Assembly (NCBI GenBank): GCA_029052265.1
Contig: JAIDJJ010000200.1
Span: 1-5,938 of the forward strand
Length of the DNA stretch: 5,938 nt
Reading direction: 5' to 3'
Source: Muribaculaceae bacterium
Lineage (GTDB): Bacteria; Bacteroidota; Bacteroidia; Bacteroidales; Muribaculaceae
Shown here: positions 1 through 5,582 of the stretch, one piece after another
Numbering within the stretch: position 1 is the first letter of the stretch
Layout: every line of letters begins with the position of its first letter
Translations under genes and position numbers: made by a program
The notes under the pieces: model-generated
What the model saw: the letters and a program-made list of their open reading frames with translations, nothing else
Told to the model about the DNA's origin: nothing
The model's database searches: none

Positions 1-1064
1 GTATATGTCTTATTGATAAGGAAGCAGGGAAGCAGATAATCGTCTTGCTCTTTACCCTTCAGAAGATTGTCTATGATCGGTTTGATCGGTTCCAGGGCAG
101 ACACAACAGTGACATGCTGGCTTGTTTTTTGTCTTGTGGTGCGAATTATGACCACATCTATAGGCCGGTCGATTTCTTGCTTGCCTTCTTGTTTTGGCGA
201 TTGATGGGACCCGGAGTATGATTGAGATATCGATCTGAGGTTTATCTGATTGACTTTCAGTGAGGCGAGGTCGACAGGCGCGAGACCTTGGAAAGCAATG
301 TCAAGAATGAAAATGGCAAGAGCAAACGTATCGGTTTTCACTAATGCGGGGTCGGATGATAATTTCTTTTTATACAGTCTGAAAATTTTTTTTATATAAG
401 ATTCCGATAGATTACGGTCGTGTGGACGGAACGGCACTTTCGGAAGTTTGAAAGCGACAGACAGGGGAAGTTTGCCGTTGTCGCGTGCAAAATTAAGCAC
501 CGCTCTCATTCTGGAGAGCATAAGATGCCTGGTGGGTTGGTGAAATTGGAAATCTTTTTTGAGCTGCCTGTCGAATTCAGAAAGGAATGTACGGTCTATT
601 TCAGTCATGCGAGGACCCTCTCCGTAAGTGTTTTCAAAATATTTTTTGAGTGAACGATACCCTCTGCGGGTGTTAAGGGCGGATATGTTTTGAATTTTCA
701 TTTCAATGACCGACAGAAGAGTGGTATACATCGGGTTTGCGGCATAGGATAAAGGTTGGTTATCCGTATTGTTGCATTCAAGAGTGCTGCATATTATTTC
801 AAGGTTGTTTGAAATATAGTTGTCAAGATGGTCTTGTATTTTCCCCGCCACCCTGCGGAAATGTGCTTCTATTGTTTCATTTTTAATGCGGTGTAGGGGA
901 TCGTCTTCCGTTACCACCTTGTTCAGGTTGTCCCAATGCCTGTTGTCGCAAGAGACCGAGGTCGGAATCCATTTTTCCAGACCATGATGTTCGATTTTAA
1001 TCATTATGGGGCAATTTTTCCCATAATTGGAGTCTGTCTGATAAATTTGCTTGGTAATTGTCAT
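1..1064 (-). CDS. Tyrosine recombinase / phage-type integrase, C-terminus beyond the left edge
   Basis: The minus strand is open without a stop from an ATG at 1064 to the window edge, giving 354 residues of an incomplete protein. Residues about 18-50 resemble the N-terminal arm-binding domain of Bacteroidetes integrases (PIMIKIEHHGLEKWIPTSVS). Residues about 112-215 form the helical core-binding (SAM-like) domain, including NTRRGYRSLKKYFENTYG. The catalytic domain starts near 218, with the typical helix FILDIAFQGLAPVDLASLK at 252-270. In relatives this helix reads roughly YxRGMSFVDMAxLK, so Gln259 occupies the usual Arg I position. Lys313, in RQKTSQHVTV, is a candidate for the beta-hairpin catalytic lysine. 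The His, second Arg and nucleophilic Tyr would lie outside the window. Roughly residues 277-300 look like a hydrophilic insertion. The gene appears more AT-rich than its neighbours, as expected for an acquired element. Family assignment is firm; activity and the type of element are not known. Confidence 0.85.
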   Translation of the reverse strand, partial: MTITKQIYQTDSNYGKNCPIMIKIEHHGLEKWIPTSVSCDNRHWDNLNKVVTEDDPLHRIKNETIEAHFRRVAGKIQDHLDNYISNNLEIICSTLECNNTDNQPLSYAANPMYTTLLSVIEMKIQNISALNTRRGYRSLKKYFENTYGEGPRMTEIDRTFLSEFDRQLKKDFQFHQPTRHLMLSRMRAVLNFARDNGKLPLSVAFKLPKVPFRPHDRNLSESYIKKIFRLYKKKLSSDPALVKTDTFALAIFILDIAFQGLAPVDLASLKVNQINLRSISQSYSGSHQSPKQEGKQEIDRPIDVVIIRTTRQKTSQHVTVVSALEPIKPIIDNLLKGKEQDDYLLPCFLINKTY

Positions 1065-1110
1065 GTTTTTTGGATTACGGGAATGTCAAACAAAATCCAC
1101 GGGTAGGGGG

Positions 1111-1138
1111 ATATTAAATTTAAATATATATATGTCAA
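1111..1138 (-). promoter_or_regulatory. Tentative promoter for the recombinase gene
   Basis: On the minus strand TTGACA (1138-1133) is followed after 16 bp by TAATAT (1116-1111) in a very AT-rich stretch, about 50 bp before the recombinase ATG. It resembles a sigma-70-like -35/-10 pair rather than the Bacteroidetes TTG/TAnnTTTG pattern. A near-match to the latter (TAAATTTA) lies in the same stretch but is poorly spaced. AT-richness makes chance matches likely. Confidence 0.25.
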
Positions 1139-1145
1139 AATTTAA

Positions 1146-1183
1146 CCCCGTCTTGTGGAAAAGATGTTTTCCATAAGACGGGG
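1146..1183 (-). terminator. Hairpin terminator downstream of the TRIC gene
   Basis: Two 17-nt arms (1146-1162 and 1167-1183) are complementary except at one position and enclose the loop GATG; the outer stem is CCCCGTCTT/AAGACGGGG. Read on the minus strand the hairpin is followed by TTAAATTTT, a loose U-rich tail. It starts 53 bp after the TRIC stop codon and lies just upstream of the tentative recombinase promoter, so it probably separates the two transcripts. The single non-Watson-Crick pair is G-U in plus-strand RNA but A-C in minus-strand RNA. Confidence 0.6.
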
Positions 1184-1235
1184 AATAGGAATGTTTGTGA
1201 CAAATGGGAATATCGTCAGAGATAACGTATGTCAA

Positions 1236-1880
1236 TTATTGTTTTGGTTGCCTGTCTTTTTGTTGGCGTCCCGATTGAGAGAGAACCGGAAGGGACAGGT
1301 TGTATTTCAAAGTAAGCACTCTTATACCTATAATTGCGCACGCGCACGCAAGCTGTTGTGTAATGACTGAAAAACCGTAAATGTTAAGCAGCCAGTATAC
1401 GATAGATCCGACAAGGCATGCAGTTGCATAAATGTCTTTGCGGAATACGAGAGGCTCTTCATTGATAAGGATGTCTCTTATCACCCCTCCGAATGCACCT
1501 GTGATTATGCCCATTACGACTGCGACCCACATCGGATAGTCGATGGCAAGAGTCTTAGTAATTCCGATGACACAGAACAGTGCGAGACCGATACTGTCGA
1601 AAATAAAAAGAATCTTGTCTTTGCTTACCAGGATGCTACGGAAAATGATAACGGTGGCGAGTGAAAGTGCGGTCACTCCAAGATACCACCAGGTCTGCAT
1701 CCAGAATACCGGAATGTCAAGAAGGAGGTCGCGCAGTGTGCCTCCTCCTATCGCGGTCACAAGTCCGACGGTATATGCGCCGAACCAATCAAAATTTTTT
1801 GTCGCGGCGAGTCGTATGCCGCTTATGGCGGCAGCCACGGTGCCGATTACTTCAAGGATAAAGGAAATTGTTTCTTCCAT
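1236..1880 (-). CDS. TRIC/YadS-family membrane channel or glycine transporter (former UPF0126)
   Basis: This 214-residue inner-membrane protein is about the usual length for bacterial TRIC/YadS proteins. It has the internal duplication of the family: each half carries a glycine-rich kink followed by an Arg-Asp pair, GGGTLRD at 45-51 and GGVIRD at 131-136. Hydrophobic segments at roughly 4-24, 34-50, 64-84, 89-107, 116-134, 150-168 and 173-190 fit the seven-helix TRIC fold. The tail (201-214) is polar and basic. Prokaryotic TRIC homologues form trimeric potassium-permeable channels, and the same Pfam family includes proteins linked to glycine transport, so the substrate stays open. The ATG at 1880 starts just before the first helix. 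No convincing TAnnTTTG promoter was found upstream; the gene lies 100 bp behind the transporter gene on the same strand, with a hairpin between, so readthrough or an unrecognised promoter are both possible. Confidence 0.9.
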   Translation of the reverse strand: MEETISFILEVIGTVAAAISGIRLAATKNFDWFGAYTVGLVTAIGGGTLRDLLLDIPVFWMQTWWYLGVTALSLATVIIFRSILVSKDKILFIFDSIGLALFCVIGITKTLAIDYPMWVAVVMGIITGAFGGVIRDILINEEPLVFRKDIYATACLVGSIVYWLLNIYGFSVITQQLACACAIIGIRVLTLKYNLSLPVLSQSGRQQKDRQPKQ

Positions 1881-1924
1881 ATTAAATTAAGTGTTATGGA
1901 TAGCCCTACAATCGGGTTTGGTGA

Positions 1925-1962
1925 TAATTAAGGCGCGGTTTTCACAGACCACGCCTTAATTA
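1925..1962 (-). terminator. Hairpin terminator downstream of the AspT-like transporter gene
   Basis: Arms at 1925-1939 (TAATTAAGGCGCGGT) and 1948-1962 (ACCACGCCTTAATTA) pair along 15 positions around an 8-nt loop. The one non-Watson-Crick position is a U-G wobble in minus-strand RNA but a C-A mismatch in plus-strand RNA, which supports action on the minus-strand transcript. It begins 18 bp after the transporter stop codon. There is no long U tract beyond the stem, so it may be leaky or may stabilise the RNA end. Confidence 0.55.
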
Positions 1963-1980
1963 TGTAATGGATTGGTGTGT

Positions 1981-3675
1981 TTATTCAAGGAAGCACAGCA
2001 CGATTACTTGTGCAACGATGACACGCATGAACATGGTGAGAGGGTACACAGTGGAATACGCCACTGCCGGAGCGTCGTTGTTGGCGACTTTGTTGGCATA
2101 GGCAAGTGCCGGCGGATCAGTGTATCCTCCGCTCATGATACCGATAATCGACAGATAATTCATTTTGAATTTTCCGCGGGCTATGCATCCTACCACGAGC
2201 AGCGGCACCACAGTTATAATAAAACCGTAACCTACCCACATTGCTCCCTTAAGATTGAATACAGTGGCGGCAAAATCTTTTCCTGCGGCAATACCGACCG
2301 ACGCGAGGAACAGGCATATCCCTATTTCACGCAGCAGAAGGTTTGCCGCGGAATTGGTGTATGTGACAAGATGGAATTTATGACCGTATGCTCCTATGAG
2401 GATAGCCACGACAAGCGGACCTCCGGCAAGACCGAGTTTCATAGGCACTGACATGCCCGGGAACTGGATGGGGAGGCTTCCCACGAGGATGCCGAGGAAA
2501 ATACCGATAAACATTGTTATCAGGTTAGGCTCGTTGAGACGCTTCATGGAGTTGCCTAATTTTCTTGCGAGATGCTCTATGTCGTCAAGTTTGCCTACCA
2601 CTGTGACACGGTCTCCGATCTGGAGACGGAGGTTGGGGCTTGCCAGAAGATCCATTCCGGCGCGGTTTACCCGGGTCACGTTGAGCTCGTATGTCTCATG
2701 AAGATGCATTGACCCGAGTATCACACCGTTATAGTTGGGTTGAGTGACCACGATTCTGCGGGATACGACCGGACCCTTGTCCATAGGCCATGTCATCTCC
2801 ACTTTCTGACCGATGAACCGTGAGAATATCTCCTCGTCTTGTTTCGCACATACGATTAGGCAGAGGTCGCCGAGTTCGATAGTGTCCTGGGCGGCGGGGA
2901 TTATTACCTTTCCGTCCGGTTTTAGTATGCGGGAACAAGTGTAGTTACATGAGATCAGGTTGTGCAGTTTCAGCATGGAAAGACCGGAGACGAGTTCGTT
3001 CGTCACTTTGAAGGTCAGGATTGCAGGCACATTTGAAGAATCGCTCTTTTCATCATCGATCTCTTTGATCTCGTCCTCGACATTGATTTTGAAAATCGCC
3101 TTTATGACGATCATTGTAACGATGATACCTACAACGCCGAGTGGATATGCTGCTGCATAACCCATCGACATCTGCTGGCTGACATCATAAGCCGATGAAT
3201 CGACCTGCAGAATAGTCTGTTGTGCGGCACCGAGAGCAGGGGTGTTGGTGATTGCCCCGCACATCACACCAACCATATCGCTGATGGAAGACATCCCTTC
3301 GGCGCCTCCCTGGAAGAAATAGATGGTGAGCATGATTGCGACATTCAACATGATGCCTATCATGGCAAGCATGTTCATTCGGATACCCCCTTCCTTGAAA
3401 GAGGAAAAGAAGCCCGGACCTACCTGCATGCCGATAGAGAAGATAAAAAGGATGAGTCCGAATTCCCGAAGGAAATGAAGGGTGTTGCCCTCGACGGCAT
3501 ACCCGAAATGACCAAGCAAGATGCCAATGAAAAGCACGAAAGTCACTCCTAATGAGACGCCTAAGATTTTTACTTTGCCAAGAAAAATTCCGGCAAAAAT
3601 CACAAAGGAGTAGAGCAGAACCGTGCTTGCGAGAGACATGTTTCCCGGTCGTAGCAGTTCGAAAAACCAATCCAT
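1981..3675 (-). CDS. AspT/YidE/YbjL-type transporter with two RCK-C (TrkA-C) domains
   Basis: This 564-residue membrane protein has the full AspT/YidE layout: membrane domain, two cytoplasmic RCK-C domains, membrane domain. Residues about 15-192 and 385-562 are the duplicated membrane halves. Matching landmarks are FGLILFIFSIGMQVGPGF (72-89) with IGICLFLASVGIAAGKDF (451-468), GAITNTPALGAA (140-151) with SGGYTDPPALAYA (515-527), and AAAYPLG (174-180) with STVYPLT (541-547). The linker has RCK-C-like regions at about 217-290 (ending in GDLCLIVCAKQDEEIFSRF) and 303-376 (GDRVTVVGKLDDIEHLARKLG). Tetragenococcus AspT exchanges aspartate for alanine, but most relatives are uncharacterised, so the substrate is unknown and no gene symbol is assigned. 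RCK-C domains are usually ligand-binding regulatory modules. The ATG at 3675 is suitably placed and lies about 65 nt from the inferred transcription start. The gene is divergent from ddh and monocistronic or followed by the TRIC gene. Confidence 0.9.
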   Translation of the reverse strand: MDWFFELLRPGNMSLASTVLLYSFVIFAGIFLGKVKILGVSLGVTFVLFIGILLGHFGYAVEGNTLHFLREFGLILFIFSIGMQVGPGFFSSFKEGGIRMNMLAMIGIMLNVAIMLTIYFFQGGAEGMSSISDMVGVMCGAITNTPALGAAQQTILQVDSSAYDVSQQMSMGYAAAYPLGVVGIIVTMIVIKAIFKINVEDEIKEIDDEKSDSSNVPAILTFKVTNELVSGLSMLKLHNLISCNYTCSRILKPDGKVIIPAAQDTIELGDLCLIVCAKQDEEIFSRFIGQKVEMTWPMDKGPVVSRRIVVTQPNYNGVILGSMHLHETYELNVTRVNRAGMDLLASPNLRLQIGDRVTVVGKLDDIEHLARKLGNSMKRLNEPNLITMFIGIFLGILVGSLPIQFPGMSVPMKLGLAGGPLVVAILIGAYGHKFHLVTYTNSAANLLLREIGICLFLASVGIAAGKDFAATVFNLKGAMWVGYGFIITVVPLLVVGCIARGKFKMNYLSIIGIMSGGYTDPPALAYANKVANNDAPAVAYSTVYPLTMFMRVIVAQVIVLCFLE

Positions 3676-3745
3676 AAAGTTAAGAAAACGAATTTAAATT
3701 ATAGTTTGAAGTGTCCCTAACGTGTAGGGGTGGAAAAATCGAGTG

Positions 3746-3753
3746 CAAAATTA
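3746..3753 (-). promoter_or_regulatory. Bacteroidetes -7 promoter box for the AspT-like transporter
   Basis: TAATTTTG on the minus strand is a perfect match to the Bacteroidetes housekeeping -7 consensus TAnnTTTG. It would start transcription near 3740 and give a leader of about 65 nt. No exact TTG is present at -33; only TTTACG lies near that position. The leader could form a small hairpin (CCCTA/TAGGG, 3715-3729). The box is tentative because it is short and the surroundings are AT-rich. Confidence 0.5.
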
Positions 3754-3776
3754 CTGATTTTTTATGAAATTCTTCG

Positions 3777-3784
3777 TAAATTTG
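3777..3784 (+). promoter_or_regulatory. Bacteroidetes -7 promoter box for ddh
   Basis: TAAATTTG on the plus strand is a perfect match to TAnnTTTG. Transcription would start near 3790, leaving a leader of about 60 nt before the ddh ATG. The expected -33 region (about 3750-3756, TTACTG) is weak and touches the -7 box of the opposite promoter at 3746-3753, so the two promoters would compete for the same DNA. Confidence 0.5.
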
Positions 3785-3802
3785 CGAGATTAATTAAGAC
3801 AG

Positions 3803-3819
3803 CCGGATAATATATCCGG
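3803..3819. promoter_or_regulatory. Palindrome in the ddh leader, possible operator or small RNA hairpin
   Basis: CCGGATA (3803-3809) and TATCCGG (3813-3819) form a perfect 7-bp inverted repeat around the spacer ATA. It lies between the inferred ddh start site and the ddh ATG, where a dimeric repressor or an RNA hairpin could act. No regulator is encoded next to it and no known riboswitch pattern is recognised. The role is inferred from position only. Confidence 0.3.
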
Positions 3820-3850
3820 TAAACAGTAAAAAAATTACTCTTAGAAGAAT

Positions 3851-4744
3851 ATGAAAAAGATCCGTGCAGCCGTTGTCGGATATGGCAACATAGGCAAGTT
3901 TACGCTTGAGGCGCTTGATGCAGCTCCCGATTTTGAAATAGCCGGTGTGGTTCGCAGAAATGCGGGTGACCGTGAAGACATTTCTCCAGAAATCCCTGTG
4001 GTCAGCGATATTGATGAGCTTAAGGATGTGGATGTGGCTATACTTGCCACCCCTACAAGAAAAGTTGAAGAAATTGCAAAGAGTATCCTTGCCAAGGGTA
4101 TAAATACGGTCGACAGCTATGACATACATGGCGGAATAGCATCTTTGCGTAAAAACCTCGGTGAGGTGGCGCGTGAGTATGGCAGGGTCAGCGTGATATC
4201 CGCAGGCTGGGATCCGGGCAGTGATTCGGTGGTGCGGGCTCTTCTTGAGGCTGTGGCGCCCAAAGGTATCACGTATACGAATTTCGGTCCCGGCATGAGC
4301 ATGGGACATACCGTTGCCGTCAAGGCTATAGAAGGGGTTAAGTCTGCGCTTTCCATGACTATACCGGTAGGTACAGGTATACATCGCCGTATGGTCTACA
4401 TAGAGTTGCTTCCGGGTTATGATTTCGCAAAAGTGGCTGAGGCTATAAAGACCGACCCTTATTTTGCATCCGATGAAACCCATGTGATGCAGGTGGAGAG
4501 TGTGGATGCTCTCAAAGATATGGGGCATGGAGTCAATCTTGTACGTAAGGGCGTGAGCGGAAAGACACAGAATCAGCTTTTTGAGTTTGATATGAAGATC
4601 AACAACCCTGCTCTTACGGGTCAGGTGCTGGTATGTGTCGCACGTGCTTCCATGCGTCTGCAGCCGGGATGCTATACAATGATAGAGATTCCTGTGGTGG
4701 ATCTTCTTCCCGGCGACCGTGACGATTGGATGAAACTTGTATAA
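3851..4744 (+). CDS. ddh: meso-Diaminopimelate D-dehydrogenase
   Basis: Ddh catalyses the NADPH-dependent interconversion of L-tetrahydrodipicolinate plus ammonia and meso-2,6-diaminopimelate, a one-step shortcut in the lysine and peptidoglycan precursor pathway, in the cytoplasm. The N-terminal Rossmann motif is VVGYGNIGK (8-16). Arg35-Arg36 after the second strand (VVRR) suit binding of the NADPH 2'-phosphate. Further family signatures are TVDSYDIHGGI (86-96), SAGWDPGSDSV (117-127), NFGPGMSMGHT (144-154) and MGHGVNLVRKG (224-234); the DxYDxH and GWDPG segments line the substrate pocket in known Ddh structures. At 297 residues it is shorter than Corynebacterium Ddh (about 320) and close to the roughly 299-residue type II enzymes such as that of Symbiobacterium. 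The ATG at 3851 is directly followed by the Rossmann strand, and AGAAGA just upstream is at best a weak ribosome site. It is the first gene of a likely operon with the MgtC-like gene. Confidence 0.95.
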   Translation: MKKIRAAVVGYGNIGKFTLEALDAAPDFEIAGVVRRNAGDREDISPEIPVVSDIDELKDVDVAILATPTRKVEEIAKSILAKGINTVDSYDIHGGIASLRKNLGEVAREYGRVSVISAGWDPGSDSVVRALLEAVAPKGITYTNFGPGMSMGHTVAVKAIEGVKSALSMTIPVGTGIHRRMVYIELLPGYDFAKVAEAIKTDPYFASDETHVMQVESVDALKDMGHGVNLVRKGVSGKTQNQLFEFDMKINNPALTGQVLVCVARASMRLQPGCYTMIEIPVVDLLPGDRDDWMKLV

Positions 4745-4764
4745 GATTTATACCGTAAGCAGGC

Positions 4765-5502
4765 ATGACATGTTCCTTGTTTGATTTTTTCAAAAGTATT
4801 GTCGATGATATCAACTCTCTTGAGGTGAATATGACAGGCAGTATATTCCGTCTGGTACTGAGTATGGTGCTCGGTATGATTGTGGGCGCCGAGAGAAAAA
4901 GGAAGGGACAGGTGGCGGGGATCCGTACATTTGCTCTCATATCTATGGGTGCCTGCCTTGCCATGTTGCTTTCGATATACGTGCCTCAGGTTTATCTCGG
5001 TCTTAAGAACGGAGATCCCGGCAGGATCGCGGCTCAGGTGATCACCGGTATAGGTTTTATCGGAGGCGGCGCCATGATCCATATGAAGGGTTCTGTGAGG
5101 GGACTGACCACCGCTGCCGGAATCTGGATGACGGCAATTATCGGAATGGCAGTGGGTATAGGAATGTATCTTTGTTCCATATGTGCCACCCTGTTGATAA
5201 TGGTGACTCTGGTATCTTTCGAGCATTATGAAAAAAAACGCAAGATGGGACAGGAGTCTAAGGTCATAAGCCTTACGGTGGAAGGTATTCTTACGGATAT
5301 AGAGGCGTATAAAGAGGTGCTGGAAGAATCGGGAGTGCATTTGTCAACATTTTTTGTCGAGTATGATTTCGAACATAATTTGACAGAATTGAATTTCATG
5401 GTTCTTGCACATGTATACACAGATCTTATGCCTGTGCTGTCGAAGATAAGCGGAGTGAGACCTACCAGAAAACTGACACTTTCAAGTCAGTTGGATATCT
5501 GA
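4765..5502 (+). CDS. MgtC/SapB-family inner-membrane protein with C-terminal ACT-like domain
   Basis: This 245-residue protein has the MgtC/SapB membrane domain: LGMIVGAERKRKGQVAGIRT (36-55), a helix from about 56 to 75, DPGRIAAQVITGIGFIGGGA (84-103), VRGLTTAAGIW (111-121), and helices at about 119-136 and 137-152. The DPxRxAAQVxxGIGFxGGGxI and GLTTAAxxW segments are hallmarks of the family. Residues about 166-240 are soluble and fit the ferredoxin-like (ACT) tail seen in several MgtC proteins. MgtC itself modulates the membrane ATP synthase and supports growth at low magnesium in Salmonella; many chromosomal relatives like this one have no assigned role. It begins 20 bp after the ddh stop, so cotranscription is likely. 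An alternative start at 4831 (Met23) has GAGGTG just upstream and would place the N-terminus at the usual first helix; the upstream start is kept because it preserves tight operon spacing. Confidence 0.88.
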   Translation: MTCSLFDFFKSIVDDINSLEVNMTGSIFRLVLSMVLGMIVGAERKRKGQVAGIRTFALISMGACLAMLLSIYVPQVYLGLKNGDPGRIAAQVITGIGFIGGGAMIHMKGSVRGLTTAAGIWMTAIIGMAVGIGMYLCSICATLLIMVTLVSFEHYEKKRKMGQESKVISLTVEGILTDIEAYKEVLEESGVHLSTFFVEYDFEHNLTELNFMVLAHVYTDLMPVLSKISGVRPTRKLTLSSQLDI

Positions 5503-5510
5503 GGCAATAT

Positions 5511-5577
5511 AAATCACCCCATAATAAAACGGGATGAGGCAGGAAATGCCTCATCCCGTTTTATTATGGGGTGATTT
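5511..5577. terminator. Bidirectional terminator with a perfect 31-bp stem between convergent genes
   Basis: Arms 5511-5541 and 5547-5577 are perfectly complementary over 31 bp around the loop GGAAA. The inner GC-rich stem (CGGGATGAGGCA/TGCCTCATCCCG) is followed by TTTTATT on the plus strand, and by symmetry the same run follows it on the minus strand, so it works as an intrinsic terminator in both directions. A further A/T-rich and CACCCC/GGGGTG outer stem extends it. It starts 8 bp after the MgtC-like stop and ends 5 bp before the EttA stop. Confidence 0.9.
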
Positions 5578-5582
5578 GGGTA

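Noticed and set aside
420..653. Plus-strand open frame of 77 codons in the left region
   Set aside because: It lies inside the recombinase gene on the opposite strand; its product has no recognisable features, while the minus frame reads as a full integrase.
1194..1204. Short palindrome TTTGTGACAAA near the TRIC gene end
   Set aside because: Only 5 bp per arm in an AT-rich gap; expected by chance and with no supporting context.
1065..1235. tRNA gene as an integration site for the recombinase
   Set aside because: No cloverleaf or conserved T-arm sequence is visible on either strand; the only strong fold is the simple hairpin.
1155..1370. Plus-strand open frame of 71 codons
   Set aside because: It begins inside the terminator hairpin and overlaps the end of the TRIC gene antisense; no family resemblance.
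1972..2451. Plus-strand open frame of 159 codons, and similar frames antisense to the transporter (2396-2701, 2960-3160, 3220-3552)
   Set aside because: Low-complexity, His/Cys/Arg-rich products opposite a well-conserved membrane protein; these are shadow frames.
3794..4528. Minus-strand open frame of 244 codons opposite ddh
   Set aside because: Composition is unlike a real protein and the plus frame encodes a complete Ddh with all family motifs.
4672..5340. Minus-strand open frame of 222 codons opposite ddh and the MgtC-like gene
   Set aside because: It crosses two real plus-strand genes and is rich in His and Tyr codons typical of antisense frames.
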